NCBI GenBank assembly: GCA_017474925.1
Contig: JAFVGN010000002.1
Span: forward strand, 1-41,661
Source of the DNA: Prevotella sp.
Lineage (GTDB): Bacteria > Bacteroidota > Bacteroidia > Bacteroidales > Bacteroidaceae
Length of the DNA: 41,661 nucleotides
Direction of reading: 5' to 3'
Notes under the pieces: model-generated
Databases searched by the model: none
What the model was told of the DNA's origin: nothing
The model's input: the letters and a program-made list of their open reading frames with translations, nothing else
In this document: piece by piece, positions 1-6,549 of the stretch
Layout of the letters: each line of letters opens with the position of its first letter
Numbering within the stretch: the stretch's first letter is position 1
Program-made: the position numbers and the translations under genes

Positions 1-2
1 CC

Positions 3-314
3 GTCCTGCTCGACGACTATTTTGCCCGAGGCCTAGCCGCACGTCAGGGAGTGCCCACCGTGAGCTACTTCGCAGACGCGCTGAACCTCTCGGCCAACTA
101 CTTCGGCGACCTCGTAAAAGCCCAGACGGGCAATAGTCCGCAGCAGCTCATCCAGCAGCACCTCATCGCTCAGGCCCGCCACCGCCTCACCACGACCAAC
201 GACACCGTCAGCCAGATAGCCTACGCCCTCGGCTTCGAGTACCCCCAGTACTTCTCCCGCCTGTTCAAAAAGCAGACCGGCCAGACCCCGCAGGAGTTCA
301 GGGCTCAGGCGTAA
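3..314 (+). CDS. AraC-family transcriptional regulator, C-terminal part
   Basis: The reading frame is open from the left edge, so only the last 103 residues are visible and the true start lies outside the window. What remains is the typical AraC/XylS DNA-binding domain with two helix-turn-helix units: a first one around LNLSANYFGDLVK and a second one with the family signature QIAYALGFEYPQYFSRLFKK, ending in GQTPQEFR, the usual last helix. The sensing domain is not visible, so the ligand and targets are unknown. The coding sequence is clearly more GC-rich than the intergenic DNA that follows. It is read in the same direction as the Hsp20 gene but separated by 236 bases with their own promoter-like signals, so the two are probably not one operon. 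Confidence 0.9.
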   Translation, partial: VLLDDYFARGLAARQGVPTVSYFADALNLSANYFGDLVKAQTGNSPQQLIQQHLIAQARHRLTTTNDTVSQIAYALGFEYPQYFSRLFKKQTGQTPQEFRAQA

Positions 315-410
315 TGGTGGAATTAAATCGACAGAAATCTACTGTTGTGACAGCCAATGTTTAATGACGTTTAAATAATTGTCAGCATCAATTAATCGAG
401 TTTAAAATCG

Positions 411-445
411 GTGCCATCCTGACCGAATCCGAGTGCCATTTTGAC
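411..445 (+). repeat. Two direct repeats GTGCCATyyTGAC upstream of hsp20
   Basis: GTGCCATCCTGAC at 411-423 and GTGCCATTTTGAC at 433-445 are spaced 22 bases apart, about two helical turns, so a protein binding both would sit on one face of the DNA. They lie directly upstream of the sigma-54-like site at 448-464. This could be a regulator site for hsp20. That is inference: sigma-54 activators usually bind farther upstream. Confidence 0.45.
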
Positions 446-447
446 AA

Positions 448-464
448 TCGGCATGCAAGTTGCT
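448..464 (+). promoter_or_regulatory. Possible sigma-54 promoter of hsp20
   Basis: TCGGCATGCAAGTTGCT compared with the consensus YTGGCACGRNNNTTGCW keeps GG and GC exactly ten bases apart and the full TTGCT; it differs at the first T of TGG, at C (T here, a common variant) and at R. No TAnnTTTG element is visible between here and the start at 551. The transcript would have a leader of about 75 bases. Weaker than the htpG site. Confidence 0.4.
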
Positions 465-536
465 TTTAGGTGAGTGAAAGCCGACGCTAAATAGGCCGAG
501 GCAATCAACAACATACGTTAAACTAAAAGTATAATT

Positions 537-543
537 AGGAGGT
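537..543 (+). promoter_or_regulatory. Strong Shine-Dalgarno site of hsp20
   Basis: AGGAGGT ends 7 bases before the ATG at 551. This is a near-perfect Shine-Dalgarno sequence, unusual in Bacteroidota, where most genes (and most core genes in this window) lack one. It fixes the start codon. Confidence 0.7.
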
Positions 544-550
544 AAGAATT

Positions 551-976
551 ATGTTGAACGGATTAATGAAAAGCAATGGTTGGTTCCCAACAATGTTTGA
601 TGATTTCTTTAACACTGATTTCATGCCTCGTGCCAACAGTACAGCACCCGCAGTCAATGTCAAGGAGAGTGAGAAGGCCTACACGATGGAACTTGCAGCT
701 CCAGGCATCAAGAAAGAATATTGCCGCGTAGCCATCAATGACGAGGGCAACCTCACCATCGCCATTGAGAACAAACAGGAACACAAGCATGAGGACAGTC
801 ACCATCACTATCTGCGCCGTGAGTTCAGCTACTCTAACTACGAGCAGAACTACGTGCTGCCAGACGATGTAGTGAAAGACCAGATTTCTGCCAAGGTTGA
901 GGACGGCATCCTGACCATCACCATGCCGAAGACCGCACCGAAGGAGAAAGTTACCAAGGCCATTGAGGTCTCATAA
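551..976 (+). CDS. Small heat shock protein, Hsp20/alpha-crystallin family
   Basis: This 141-residue protein is a holdase that binds unfolding proteins in the cytoplasm and keeps them refoldable. The alpha-crystallin domain runs from about residue 32 (PAVNVKESEKAYTMELAAPG) to about 130, with the expected strands, the A-x-x-x-x-G-I-L motif (AKVEDGILTITMPK) near residues 116-129, and a short C-terminal tail. A His-rich loop (residues 77-86) stands in the middle of the domain. Length and layout are normal for bacterial Hsp20. The start is set by the AGGAGGT site. It seems to be monocistronic, with a terminator 31 bases after the stop. No ordinary Bacteroidota promoter is visible; a sigma-54-like site is the best candidate. 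Confidence 0.93.
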   Translation: MLNGLMKSNGWFPTMFDDFFNTDFMPRANSTAPAVNVKESEKAYTMELAAPGIKKEYCRVAINDEGNLTIAIENKQEHKHEDSHHHYLRREFSYSNYEQNYVLPDDVVKDQISAKVEDGILTITMPKTAPKEKVTKAIEVS

Positions 977-1006
977 GCTAAAGATGGTTCAAAACATTAA
1001 TAAAAG

Positions 1007-1038
1007 CCCGACTTGCAGATTACAAGCCGGGATTTTTT
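1007..1038 (+). terminator. Rho-independent terminator of hsp20
   Basis: The arms CCCGACTTG and CAAGCCGGG pair with one mismatch around a short loop and are followed by ATTTTTTAT. It lies 31 bases after the hsp20 stop. Confidence 0.8.
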
Positions 1039-1070
1039 ATGCTTGACATTCGACATTGAGACCTTCTTAA

Positions 1071-1100
1071 TGTGGCAAAGTGGCATTGTGGCAAAGTGGC
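1071..1100. repeat. Tandem pair TGTGGCAAAGTGGC
   Basis: The 14-base word occurs at 1071-1084 and again at 1087-1100 (16-base period). It lies in the non-coding stretch between the hsp20 terminator and the left inverted repeat. No function can be assigned. Confidence 0.6.
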
Positions 1101-1115
1101 GATTAAACGAGAACA

Positions 1116-1145
1116 GAGCTCGCTTGTGCTATGCCGAGCGTGAGT
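1116..1145. repeat. Left arm of a 30-bp inverted repeat flanking HU/smalltalk
   Basis: The reverse complement of 1116-1145 closely matches 2152-2181: both begin ACTCACGCTCGGCA and end AAGCGAGCT, with differences mainly in the middle. The pair encloses the smalltalk and HU genes. It may be a mobile-element end, a processing or terminator-like element, or a protein site. Confidence 0.7.
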
Positions 1146-1176
1146 CAATTCGACGATGTCAGAGTGGCACTTTCTA

Positions 1177-1216
1177 AGAAAGAGAAATCCGCAACCTCTT
1201 GCGTGGAGATTGCGGA
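1177..1216 (-). terminator. Terminator of the HU-smalltalk transcript
   Basis: Read on the minus strand, TCCGCAATCTC (complement of 1206-1216) pairs with GAGGTTGCGGA (complement of 1188-1198) with one mismatch, then TTTCTCTTTCTT follows. It lies 28 bases after the smalltalk stop. Confidence 0.7.
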
Positions 1217-1243
1217 CGTGGAGAGATTAGATGTTTTCTGTGT

Positions 1244-1357
1244 TCAGAATGCTATTGGGCCGTGGCCCATGCACGAGGTCGTTCCGAGGGCGGTCAGAGC
1301 CGCCGTGAGCACGCTGATAACGACCTGAATAATGGTCTTCCAAGTGTTGTTCTTCAT
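1244..1357 (-). CDS. Smalltalk protein (37-residue membrane peptide)
   Basis: The peptide starts MKNNTWKTIIQVVISVLTA and continues through a hydrophobic stretch to TTSCMGHGPIAF. I recognise it as the short family annotated as smalltalk protein in Bacteroides and Prevotella, which often follows an HU-family gene as here. It has a short basic N-terminus, one hydrophobic span (residues 9-27) and a Cys at residue 29 that resembles a lipobox Cys. Its function is unknown. It is the second gene after HU, 194 bases downstream on the same strand, and is followed by a terminator. No Shine-Dalgarno site is visible. A longer frame on the same strand (1227-1487) overlaps it but has no family resemblance and I consider it spurious. 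Confidence 0.85.
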   Translation of the reverse strand: MKNNTWKTIIQVVISVLTAALTALGTTSCMGHGPIAF

Positions 1358-1389
1358 AATGTTTGAGTTTTGAGTTTTTGAGTTTTTTA

Positions 1390-1439
1390 GTTGGTTGAGA
1401 GAGTTGGTTGAGAGAGTTGGTGAGAGAGATGGTGAGAGA
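1390..1439. repeat. Four tandem copies of GTTGGTTGAGAGA
   Basis: Copies at 1390-1402 and 1403-1415 are identical (13 bases); those at 1416-1427 and 1428-1439 have lost one T and the last begins GATGG. They lie in the gap between HU and smalltalk and so are probably transcribed. No function is evident. Confidence 0.75.
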
Positions 1440-1508
1440 GTTGGGTGAACAGGAGGACTGGCATCCGCCGGCTGACACCAGCCCCACCTGATCTCACAAG
1501 CTAATCAT

Positions 1509-1548
1509 AATTCCTAATTTCTAATTCCTAATTCCTAATTTCTAATTT
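1509..1548. repeat. Low-complexity AATTCCTA/ATTTCTA repeat after HU
   Basis: About five units with a 7-8-base period made of TTCCTAA or TTTCTAA run up to the HU stop codon. Simple AT-rich repeat, with no further signal visible. Confidence 0.7.
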
Positions 1549-1551
1549 AGC

Positions 1552-2115
1552 TTAGCCTTCTGCTCCGCCGCCACCGCCGGGCAGTCCGCCATCTCCGGGC
1601 AGGGTACCACCTCCATTGTCATCGGTGTTGTCGCCAGTGCCGGTGCCGCTGTTGTCGCCAGTAGAGCCGTTTCCGTTCTCGCTCTCGTCGCCCTTCAGGA
1701 GCTGCTCGATGTTGACGAACTCGGCCTTCTTCAGGAACTCGCGGCTGGAGATGTTCTCCTCCGTAGCCTGCTCGGGTAGGAATCGGATGTGGAGAGCCTT
1801 CAGGTGCTTGTTCACGTTGAAATCCTCCTTCTTCAGGGCCCCGTTCTTCTGGTTCTCGAGGGTGCAGTAGAAGGTGCCGAGCCCCTCAATCTTTACCTTC
1901 TTCGACTCCAGTAGCATCTCAACCAGACAGCTGCGGAACTTCTCCAGCACGCCGTAAACGACGTCGGGGGTGTAAATAGAGCCGTGCTCAGAGATGTGGT
2001 TAGCCAACTTGCGCGTGTTCAGCGTCTCAAGGGTTTTGATCTGTGCGTACCACTTGCCGAAGGCCGCAGAGTGCGAGTTCTGGTTTCTCTTTACTTCATA
2101 CAAAATCTTTGCCAT
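1552..2115 (-). CDS. HU-family (DNABII) DNA-binding protein with Gly-rich tail
   Basis: This 187-residue protein belongs to the Bacteroidales HU-like family. I start it at the ATG at 2115 (MAKILYEVKRNQNSHSAAFGKWYA) because that is the usual N-terminus; a start 14 codons upstream is possible but unlikely. Residues 1-120 form the HU-like domain, with the DNABII core seen in VKIEGLGTFYCTLE and the strands after it. Residues 150-187 are a low-complexity tail of Gly, Asn, Asp and Thr ending in a run of glycines. Expected role: DNA bending or bridging. It is the first gene of a two-gene unit with smalltalk, has a perfect Bacteroidota promoter and a leader of about 165 bases with a strong hairpin. 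Confidence 0.88.
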   Translation of the reverse strand: MAKILYEVKRNQNSHSAAFGKWYAQIKTLETLNTRKLANHISEHGSIYTPDVVYGVLEKFRSCLVEMLLESKKVKIEGLGTFYCTLENQKNGALKKEDFNVNKHLKALHIRFLPEQATEENISSREFLKKAEFVNIEQLLKGDESENGNGSTGDNSGTGTGDNTDDNGGGTLPGDGGLPGGGGGAEG

Positions 2116-2151
2116 AGTGTTTAAATGTGTTTTTGTTTTACCAACGAAAAC

Positions 2152-2196
2152 ACTCACGCTCGGCAGACTTCAAGCGAGCTTGGTCTGCTCTCGCTT
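2152..2196 (-). promoter_or_regulatory. Right inverted-repeat arm and hairpin in the HU leader
   Basis: 2152-2181 is the right arm of the inverted repeat that pairs with 1116-1145. Overlapping it, GCAGAC (2163-2168) pairs with GTCTGC (2183-2188), and inside it CAAG (2171-2174) pairs with CTTG (2179-2182) around CGAG, with a two-base bulge. A competing pairing joins AAGCGAG (2172-2178) to CTCGCTT (2190-2196). Two exclusive stems within a transcribed leader could act as a switch; this is inference. Confidence 0.5.
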
Positions 2197-2285
2197 AATC
2201 GTGTTTTTCATGGTATTAGAATCGTTGCGACCAACTACATCGGGTGGCCGACATCCCGCTTTTGTCATTAGATCTTTTGACAATG

Positions 2286-2317
2286 CAAAGGTACGACATT
2301 TTTCATTTGCTTCCAAA
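2286..2317 (-). promoter_or_regulatory. Promoter of HU-smalltalk
   Basis: On the minus strand TTTG (2314-2317), 20 bases, TACCTTTG (2286-2293): a perfect match to the Bacteroidota -33/-7 consensus. Transcription would start near 2279. Confidence 0.85.
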
Positions 2318-2437
2318 TTTTGCCCCTCGATTTGGGGCGATTTTCAGCACGAATTTGACGAATTTGAACGAACCGTAATTTCGAGGCCTCGAAGCCGTAA
2401 TTTTCGAGTCTCGAAGATTACGTTTCGTCGATAGCGG

Positions 2438-2500
2438 GCAGGGTGGGCGATTATTGGCTATTCATGGATGACAGATGACAAATGACAGTTATTGAAAATC
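2438..2500 (+). pseudogene. Relic resembling the 3' end of the primase-like gene
   Basis: Bases 2443-2500 align with about 10284-10340, the end of the primase-like gene: GTGGG, seven bases, TGGCTA, then GATGACAGATGAC and AGTT..T..GAAAATC in the same order. The gaps are three bases (one codon) and one extra 7-base repeat. In the matching frame the relic reads W-x-x-x-GY-x-x-MTDD-K-stop against W-x-x-x-GY-x-x-x-MTDD in the intact gene. Either this is the remains of a second copy, or both carry the same DNA element. The similarity is short, so confidence is moderate. Confidence 0.4.
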
Positions 2501-2601
2501 GGTGAAGGTATCAGATTAGTATTATATATATTATAATATATATTTACTAATGTCTCTTTTTCTCTCAAATTCAGAAAACTGTCATCTGTCATTACTGTCA
2601 T
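2468..2601. repeat. Palindromic array: three ATGACAG-type repeats, AT core, three CTGTCAT repeats
   Basis: On the left are ATGACAG, ATGACAA and ATGACAG (2468-2488); on the right CTGTCAT three times (2579-2585, 2586-2592, 2595-2601). The 13-base words at 2468-2480 and 2580-2592 are perfect inverted copies. Inside, ATTAGTA (2515-2521) mirrors TACTAAT (2545-2551) around an alternating A/T core. It ends 122 bases before the methyltransferase gene. Apart from this array, the relic, the HU promoter at 2286-2317 and the methyltransferase promoter at 2694-2701, I see nothing else in the gap 2200-2723. Confidence 0.75.
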
Positions 2602-2693
2602 TTTCTTGTGTCTTTAATGAGACAGGTTGAGTAGTTCTTTATTAATAATGTGTAAAATTGTGCTTGATTGTAAATAATCTCAGAAAATATTTG

Positions 2694-2701
2694 TACCTTT
2701 G
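2694..2701 (+). promoter_or_regulatory. Promoter (-7 element) of the methyltransferase gene
   Basis: TACCTTTG matches the -7 consensus exactly. A TTG at 2668-2670 is the nearest -33 candidate, with a spacer of 23, slightly long. Transcription would start about 15 bases before the ATG at 2724. Confidence 0.65.
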
Positions 2702-2723
2702 CCACAAATATGATTTGAATTGA

Positions 2724-3758
2724 ATGACAGAGTTTAGTTATAATATAGATGAATGGCTCATGCCGGACATCAAGGAAGAAGCTGTGGTGCTCGATTTGTT
2801 TGCGGGCTGTGGCGGTCTATCCTTGGGTTTCGAAGCGGCAGGTTTCCGTACCATTGGTTATGAAATGGTGGACGCAGCCGTTGACACCTACAACAAGAAT
2901 CTGAAAGGCACATGCTATAACCAGTTCTTGGAAGTAGGCTTCGACTATCCTGAGTCAGATAAAATAGACATTATCATTGGTGGGCCTCCCTGCCAACCAT
3001 TCAGCCGTTTTGGCAATCAAAAGGGTATTGAGGATGCTCGCGATGGATTCCCTGTTTTTATTGATGCCGTGAAGCGTATCAAACCTCGCGTGTTCATGTT
3101 TGAAAATGTGGCAAATATCCTTGGGCGTCATAAGTGGTATCTTGAGTTGGTTGTAGCAGAACTTCGCAAGTTGGGCTATGTTGTAGATTATAGGATTGTG
3201 AATGCCGTCGATTATGGTGTACCTCAGAACCGTGAACGCCTTATCTGTGTCGGGCATAGATCTTCATTCCGATTCCCCAGAAAAGAGCAGAAAAAGGTAA
3301 CGGTGGAGGAAGCAATCGGCGACTTGATTACTAAGTATGATGATAATAGTAAGTTTCTGACGCCTGAACAAGAACGCTATATTGCCGTATATGAGGAAAA
3401 GTCGCATTGCATCAATCCTCGTGACCTACATCCAGATAAACCTGCCCGCACCATTACATGCCGTAACTTGGCAGGAGCTACCAGCGACATGCAACGTGTG
3501 AAGTTGCCTGATGGGCGTCGCCGTCGCATTGAGGTGAGAGAGGCTGCACGCCTACAGAGTTTCCCTGATTGGTTTGAGTTTTGCGGTACAGAGACACGTC
3601 AATTCTACCAGATAGGAAATGCCGTCCCCCCACTGTTGGCTTATAAACTGGCATTGGCATTGAAAGAGACTTATCATACGACTCCGAAAAAAGAAGCAGA
3701 AATCAGAGAGATTAATGTGTTTCAAGAACAAACTTTATTTGATACTGTATGCTTATAA
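2724..3758 (+). CDS. DNA (cytosine-5-)-methyltransferase of a type II restriction-modification system
   Basis: This 344-residue enzyme would transfer a methyl group from S-adenosylmethionine to C5 of cytosine in the site cut by its partner nuclease. All main motifs are present: motif I DLFAGCGG (24-31) for cofactor binding, motif IV PPCQPFS (88-94) with catalytic Cys90, motif VI FENV (126-129), motif VIII QNRERL (168-173), a target-recognition stretch around residues 200-270 with PARTITCRNL, and motif X QIGNAVPPLLAYKLA (296-310). Length is normal for the family. The last 10 bases overlap the start of the nuclease gene, so the two are translationally coupled. The recognition sequence cannot be read from the protein. 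No Shine-Dalgarno site is visible. Confidence 0.95.
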   Translation: MTEFSYNIDEWLMPDIKEEAVVLDLFAGCGGLSLGFEAAGFRTIGYEMVDAAVDTYNKNLKGTCYNQFLEVGFDYPESDKIDIIIGGPPCQPFSRFGNQKGIEDARDGFPVFIDAVKRIKPRVFMFENVANILGRHKWYLELVVAELRKLGYVVDYRIVNAVDYGVPQNRERLICVGHRSSFRFPRKEQKKVTVEEAIGDLITKYDDNSKFLTPEQERYIAVYEEKSHCINPRDLHPDKPARTITCRNLAGATSDMQRVKLPDGRRRRIEVREAARLQSFPDWFEFCGTETRQFYQIGNAVPPLLAYKLALALKETYHTTPKKEAEIREINVFQEQTLFDTVCL

Positions 3759-4753
3759 AATTCACAGACGGGAAAAGTGAGCATGTTCAGAAATTATATT
3801 CTGATATGCTTGACATATTAGTGGCAGTTGGAATACCCGTAGAAGGACTTGCTTCTGACCGTGGACGAGAAAAAATGGCTGGCGCATGCCTGGCAGCGGG
3901 TCAGATTGTAGAAAGCTTCAAGGAGGCTAAGTCGGTAATGAATGGTTATTTTCCTACGACTCGCGAAATTATCAAGTTTGAGAACAGTCACTATGGTGAG
4001 CACATCTCGTCAGGTTCTTATGATGACATACGTCGTAAAGATTTGAAGCCACTTATTGACGAAGGCTTGGTAGTGAATTCGTCGGTATTAGACCAGGCAG
4101 CCACCAACAATCCCAAACGTGGCTATACGCTAAGCGCACCTTTTGCGAATCTTATAAAAGTGTATGGCACTAGCAAATGGGAGAAGCAACTTGCCTATTT
4201 CATTGATGTTCATCAGAAGGCCAAAGAGGAACTTGCACGTAAACGGGCTATGGAACGCATTCCTGTGACTTTGCCATCAGGAGTGACATTAGAATTGTCA
4301 ACTGGCGAACATAATCTGTTGCAAAAGAAAATAGTTGAGGAATTCCTGTCTTTGTTTGGTATGGGGGCTGAGGTTCTTTATATTGGAGATTCTACGGATA
4401 AGTATCTTCATCGTGACACCGAGGCTTTGCAGCAACTTCATATTACTCTGGAGCATGGAACGCTACCAGATATTGTAGCCTATAGTCGTGAAAAGAATCT
4501 GTTGTTTCTTATTGAAGCCTATCATTCTTCTAACCCTATGAACGGTGAGCGTGTCAGTACGCTGAAACAACTTGTAGTTGATAGTGGCGCAAATGTTGTG
4601 TTTGTTACCGCATTCCTGAATAAACTGGAAGGACTAAAGCACTTGAAAGAAATTGCTTGGGAAACTGAAGTCTGGTTTGCTAATGAACCAGAACACATGA
4701 TTCATTTAAATGGCTGTAAGTTCCTTAAAGTATACAACTCGGAAGAGTCATAA
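3749..4753 (+). CDS. BsuBI/PstI-family type II restriction endonuclease
   Basis: This 334-residue protein looks like the BsuBI/PstI family. Residues 1-165 resemble the N-terminal helical/winged-helix region; residues 166-334 carry the nuclease core. Seen there are the family stretch GDSTDKYLHRD (213-223), the acidic pair LPDIV (239-243) and the strand LLFLIEAYHSSNP (251-263) with Glu256, matching the PD...E-A pattern of the family. The gene overlaps the methyltransferase by 10 bases. Family members I know cut CTGCAG and are protected by adenine methyltransferases, whereas here the partner is a cytosine-C5 enzyme, so the site may differ. A terminator follows 84 bases after the stop. Confidence 0.85.
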   Translation: MLIKFTDGKSEHVQKLYSDMLDILVAVGIPVEGLASDRGREKMAGACLAAGQIVESFKEAKSVMNGYFPTTREIIKFENSHYGEHISSGSYDDIRRKDLKPLIDEGLVVNSSVLDQAATNNPKRGYTLSAPFANLIKVYGTSKWEKQLAYFIDVHQKAKEELARKRAMERIPVTLPSGVTLELSTGEHNLLQKKIVEEFLSLFGMGAEVLYIGDSTDKYLHRDTEALQQLHITLEHGTLPDIVAYSREKNLLFLIEAYHSSNPMNGERVSTLKQLVVDSGANVVFVTAFLNKLEGLKHLKEIAWETEVWFANEPEHMIHLNGCKFLKVYNSEES

Positions 4754-4836
4754 TGCTAGCTAACAAGTAAGTTGCGCGTAATTCTTCATTTGGCTTAGCG
4801 AAATTACTAAAAATAGTTTGAAATATCATCTTTTCT

Positions 4837-4866
4837 CCCATACCTGCAAAAAGGTGTGGGATTTTT
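4837..4866 (+). terminator. Terminator of the restriction-modification operon
   Basis: CCCATACCT (4837-4845) pairs with AGGTGTGGG (4852-4860) through one T-G pair, followed by ATTTTT. It ends three bases before the -7 element of the next gene. Confidence 0.8.
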
Positions 4867-4868
4867 CG

Positions 4869-4876
4869 TATCTTTG
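4869..4876 (+). promoter_or_regulatory. Promoter (-7 element) of the peptidase-fusion gene
   Basis: TATCTTTG fits TAnnTTTG exactly. The -33 position would fall inside the terminator hairpin, where no TTTG is seen, so the promoter may be weak or helped by an activator. Confidence 0.6.
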
Positions 4877-4914
4877 CACATCAAAAATTTAATTCAAAAG
4901 AACAGTACGATTAT

Positions 4915-6549
4915 ATGGATACAGACAACATACAGTTAACTACAGAACAAGCAAGTTGCTTTGCCCAGCCTGCAGAGGTTCCCTATTGGATTTTTGTAAT
5001 AGAAAACCGGATAGGCCCCTGGATAAAAGACAAAGGCAACAAAGCATTGTGGGATATTGTATTGTTTGCAAGCCAACGCGAAGGAATCGTCAAGAAGCCA
5101 TTAAGCCGATTAAAGTTTGCGGAGTTGTTGGTTGCTTTATGCCCTAAAGCCTTAGAGGCCAGCGATACTGCTTCAAGTATCAAAGCAAGTATGGAGAAAA
5201 GTGCATTTACAAAAAAACAAATGAATGATTTTGACCTTTTGCCCGATACACACGCTTTGAGGTTGTTGGTATCTGAAATAGAGGATTTATTTTTCTCTGA
5301 GGATGGTTATGAGACCCCTACGGAGCCAGAGTTCACCCTAAAGAATAGGTTGGAAGATTATTTGAAGGACACCGTAGACAAACAAACGGAGAAGATGCCT
5401 TGTTCGGTAATAGTAGAGCATCCAGTCTATGGTAATATAACGCCAACACTATCTATTGAGACTTTCCAAACTACAAAGTTCAAGGAGGCCAAGACTCCCT
5501 CGCATATTGTAGCATACGAATGTTTTGACGGGATTGTGGACCGTGATAAGATTTATTCCTTGATAGGCCAGTACAACAGAATGCAAGGCGTTAAGTTGTG
5601 GGTAGTCTCAACCAGTGGATTCAAAAATGATGTTGTCTGTGTGGCGAGGGATAATTTCATTGGGTTAATGCGTATAGATCTTAGCACTGGCGTAAACGCA
5701 GATTCTTTTATATTACCACGTTCTGTTGAAGACCATGTTAGGCAGCAGCAGGGTGTTGAAACGATGATGGGAAAGAGATACATGGAGTATCCTTTGCTGT
5801 CATGGAGAGATAATATGGTGACATCATCTATGGCAGAGATATTAGCCGCTGACGGTGTTAGGATAAAAGAAGGCTTATTGCTTAAGTCACCTATTATGTC
5901 TAATGAAGAGATAGAAGAATTGGCTGATGAACTAACGGATTCTCTTCCCAGTTGGGACTTGCTACCAGTAAATCTGGAACGCATAATAAGTTCTTGCGAA
6001 CTGTCATGGCAATGGGGAGATTTGCCAGCAGAGCAACTTGGAATCATTGCACTAAACAAAGATTTAGTGACGATTAACTATTCACTTCGGTATGACGAAC
6101 ACCGAAAGCGCTTTACCTTAGCCCACGAGTTAGGACATCATCTTCTGCATAAGGATTTGCTTGAAAGTAACAAACTGACATCATTTGGCGAAACAAAGTC
6201 GACATTAGCCAATACAACACCAGTATCAGGCGACGAACTCAGTTGGTTGGAACACCATGCAAATCACTTTGCTGCTTGTATTCTTATGCCTCGAAAGATT
6301 GTTATAGAGCAGTATAAGAAATACTTCGATTTCTATCTTACTGCTACCTATGGCGATCGCTTGGCTCCCTTATATTGGGATGAAAACAATCACTATGCCA
6401 TGCAGAATTGCTTAAGGGTACTTGGCCCACTCAGTAGAAGATTTGGTGTCTCTGTTGAAGCAATGAAGTGGAGGCTAAAGAGCCTTGAATGGCTTCGAAT
6501 TGGCAAGAGCACACCATATAGCGAATCACGTCATCGCCGTTATTTTTAA
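4915..6549 (+). CDS. ImmA/IrrE-type metallopeptidase fused to a possible Mrr-like domain
   Basis: This 544-residue protein has three visible parts. Residues 1-140 are helical and unrecognised. Residues 160-256 resemble the C-terminal half of Mrr-type restriction nucleases: HIVAYECFDG (197-206), then an I-x-Q stretch, then WVVSTSGFKNDVVCVARDN, the place where Mrr proteins carry a TSGF-like motif. The usual catalytic E-x-K or Q-x-K is not intact (Glu202 is followed by Cys-Phe), so this domain may be inactive or only bind DNA. Residues 370-460 are an IrrE/ImmA zinc peptidase with HELGH (404-408) and the downstream Glu446-His-His-Ala-Asn-His-Phe-Ala-Ala-x-x-Leu-Met-Pro pattern. Such peptidases usually cleave repressors. 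It follows the restriction genes but has its own promoter. Confidence 0.75.
   Translation: MDTDNIQLTTEQASCFAQPAEVPYWIFVIENRIGPWIKDKGNKALWDIVLFASQREGIVKKPLSRLKFAELLVALCPKALEASDTASSIKASMEKSAFTKKQMNDFDLLPDTHALRLLVSEIEDLFFSEDGYETPTEPEFTLKNRLEDYLKDTVDKQTEKMPCSVIVEHPVYGNITPTLSIETFQTTKFKEAKTPSHIVAYECFDGIVDRDKIYSLIGQYNRMQGVKLWVVSTSGFKNDVVCVARDNFIGLMRIDLSTGVNADSFILPRSVEDHVRQQQGVETMMGKRYMEYPLLSWRDNMVTSSMAEILAADGVRIKEGLLLKSPIMSNEEIEELADELTDSLPSWDLLPVNLERIISSCELSWQWGDLPAEQLGIIALNKDLVTINYSLRYDEHRKRFTLAHELGHHLLHKDLLESNKLTSFGETKSTLANTTPVSGDELSWLEHHANHFAACILMPRKIVIEQYKKYFDFYLTATYGDRLAPLYWDENNHYAMQNCLRVLGPLSRRFGVSVEAMKWRLKSLEWLRIGKSTPYSESRHRRYF

Noticed and set aside
1131-1328. Plus-strand open frame of 65 codons
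   Set aside because: It runs through the left inverted repeat, the minus-strand terminator and the smalltalk gene, and has no family resemblance.
1227-1487. Minus-strand open frame of 86 codons over smalltalk
   Set aside because: It is a different frame of the smalltalk gene plus the tandem repeat; the 37-residue smalltalk frame is the recognisable one.
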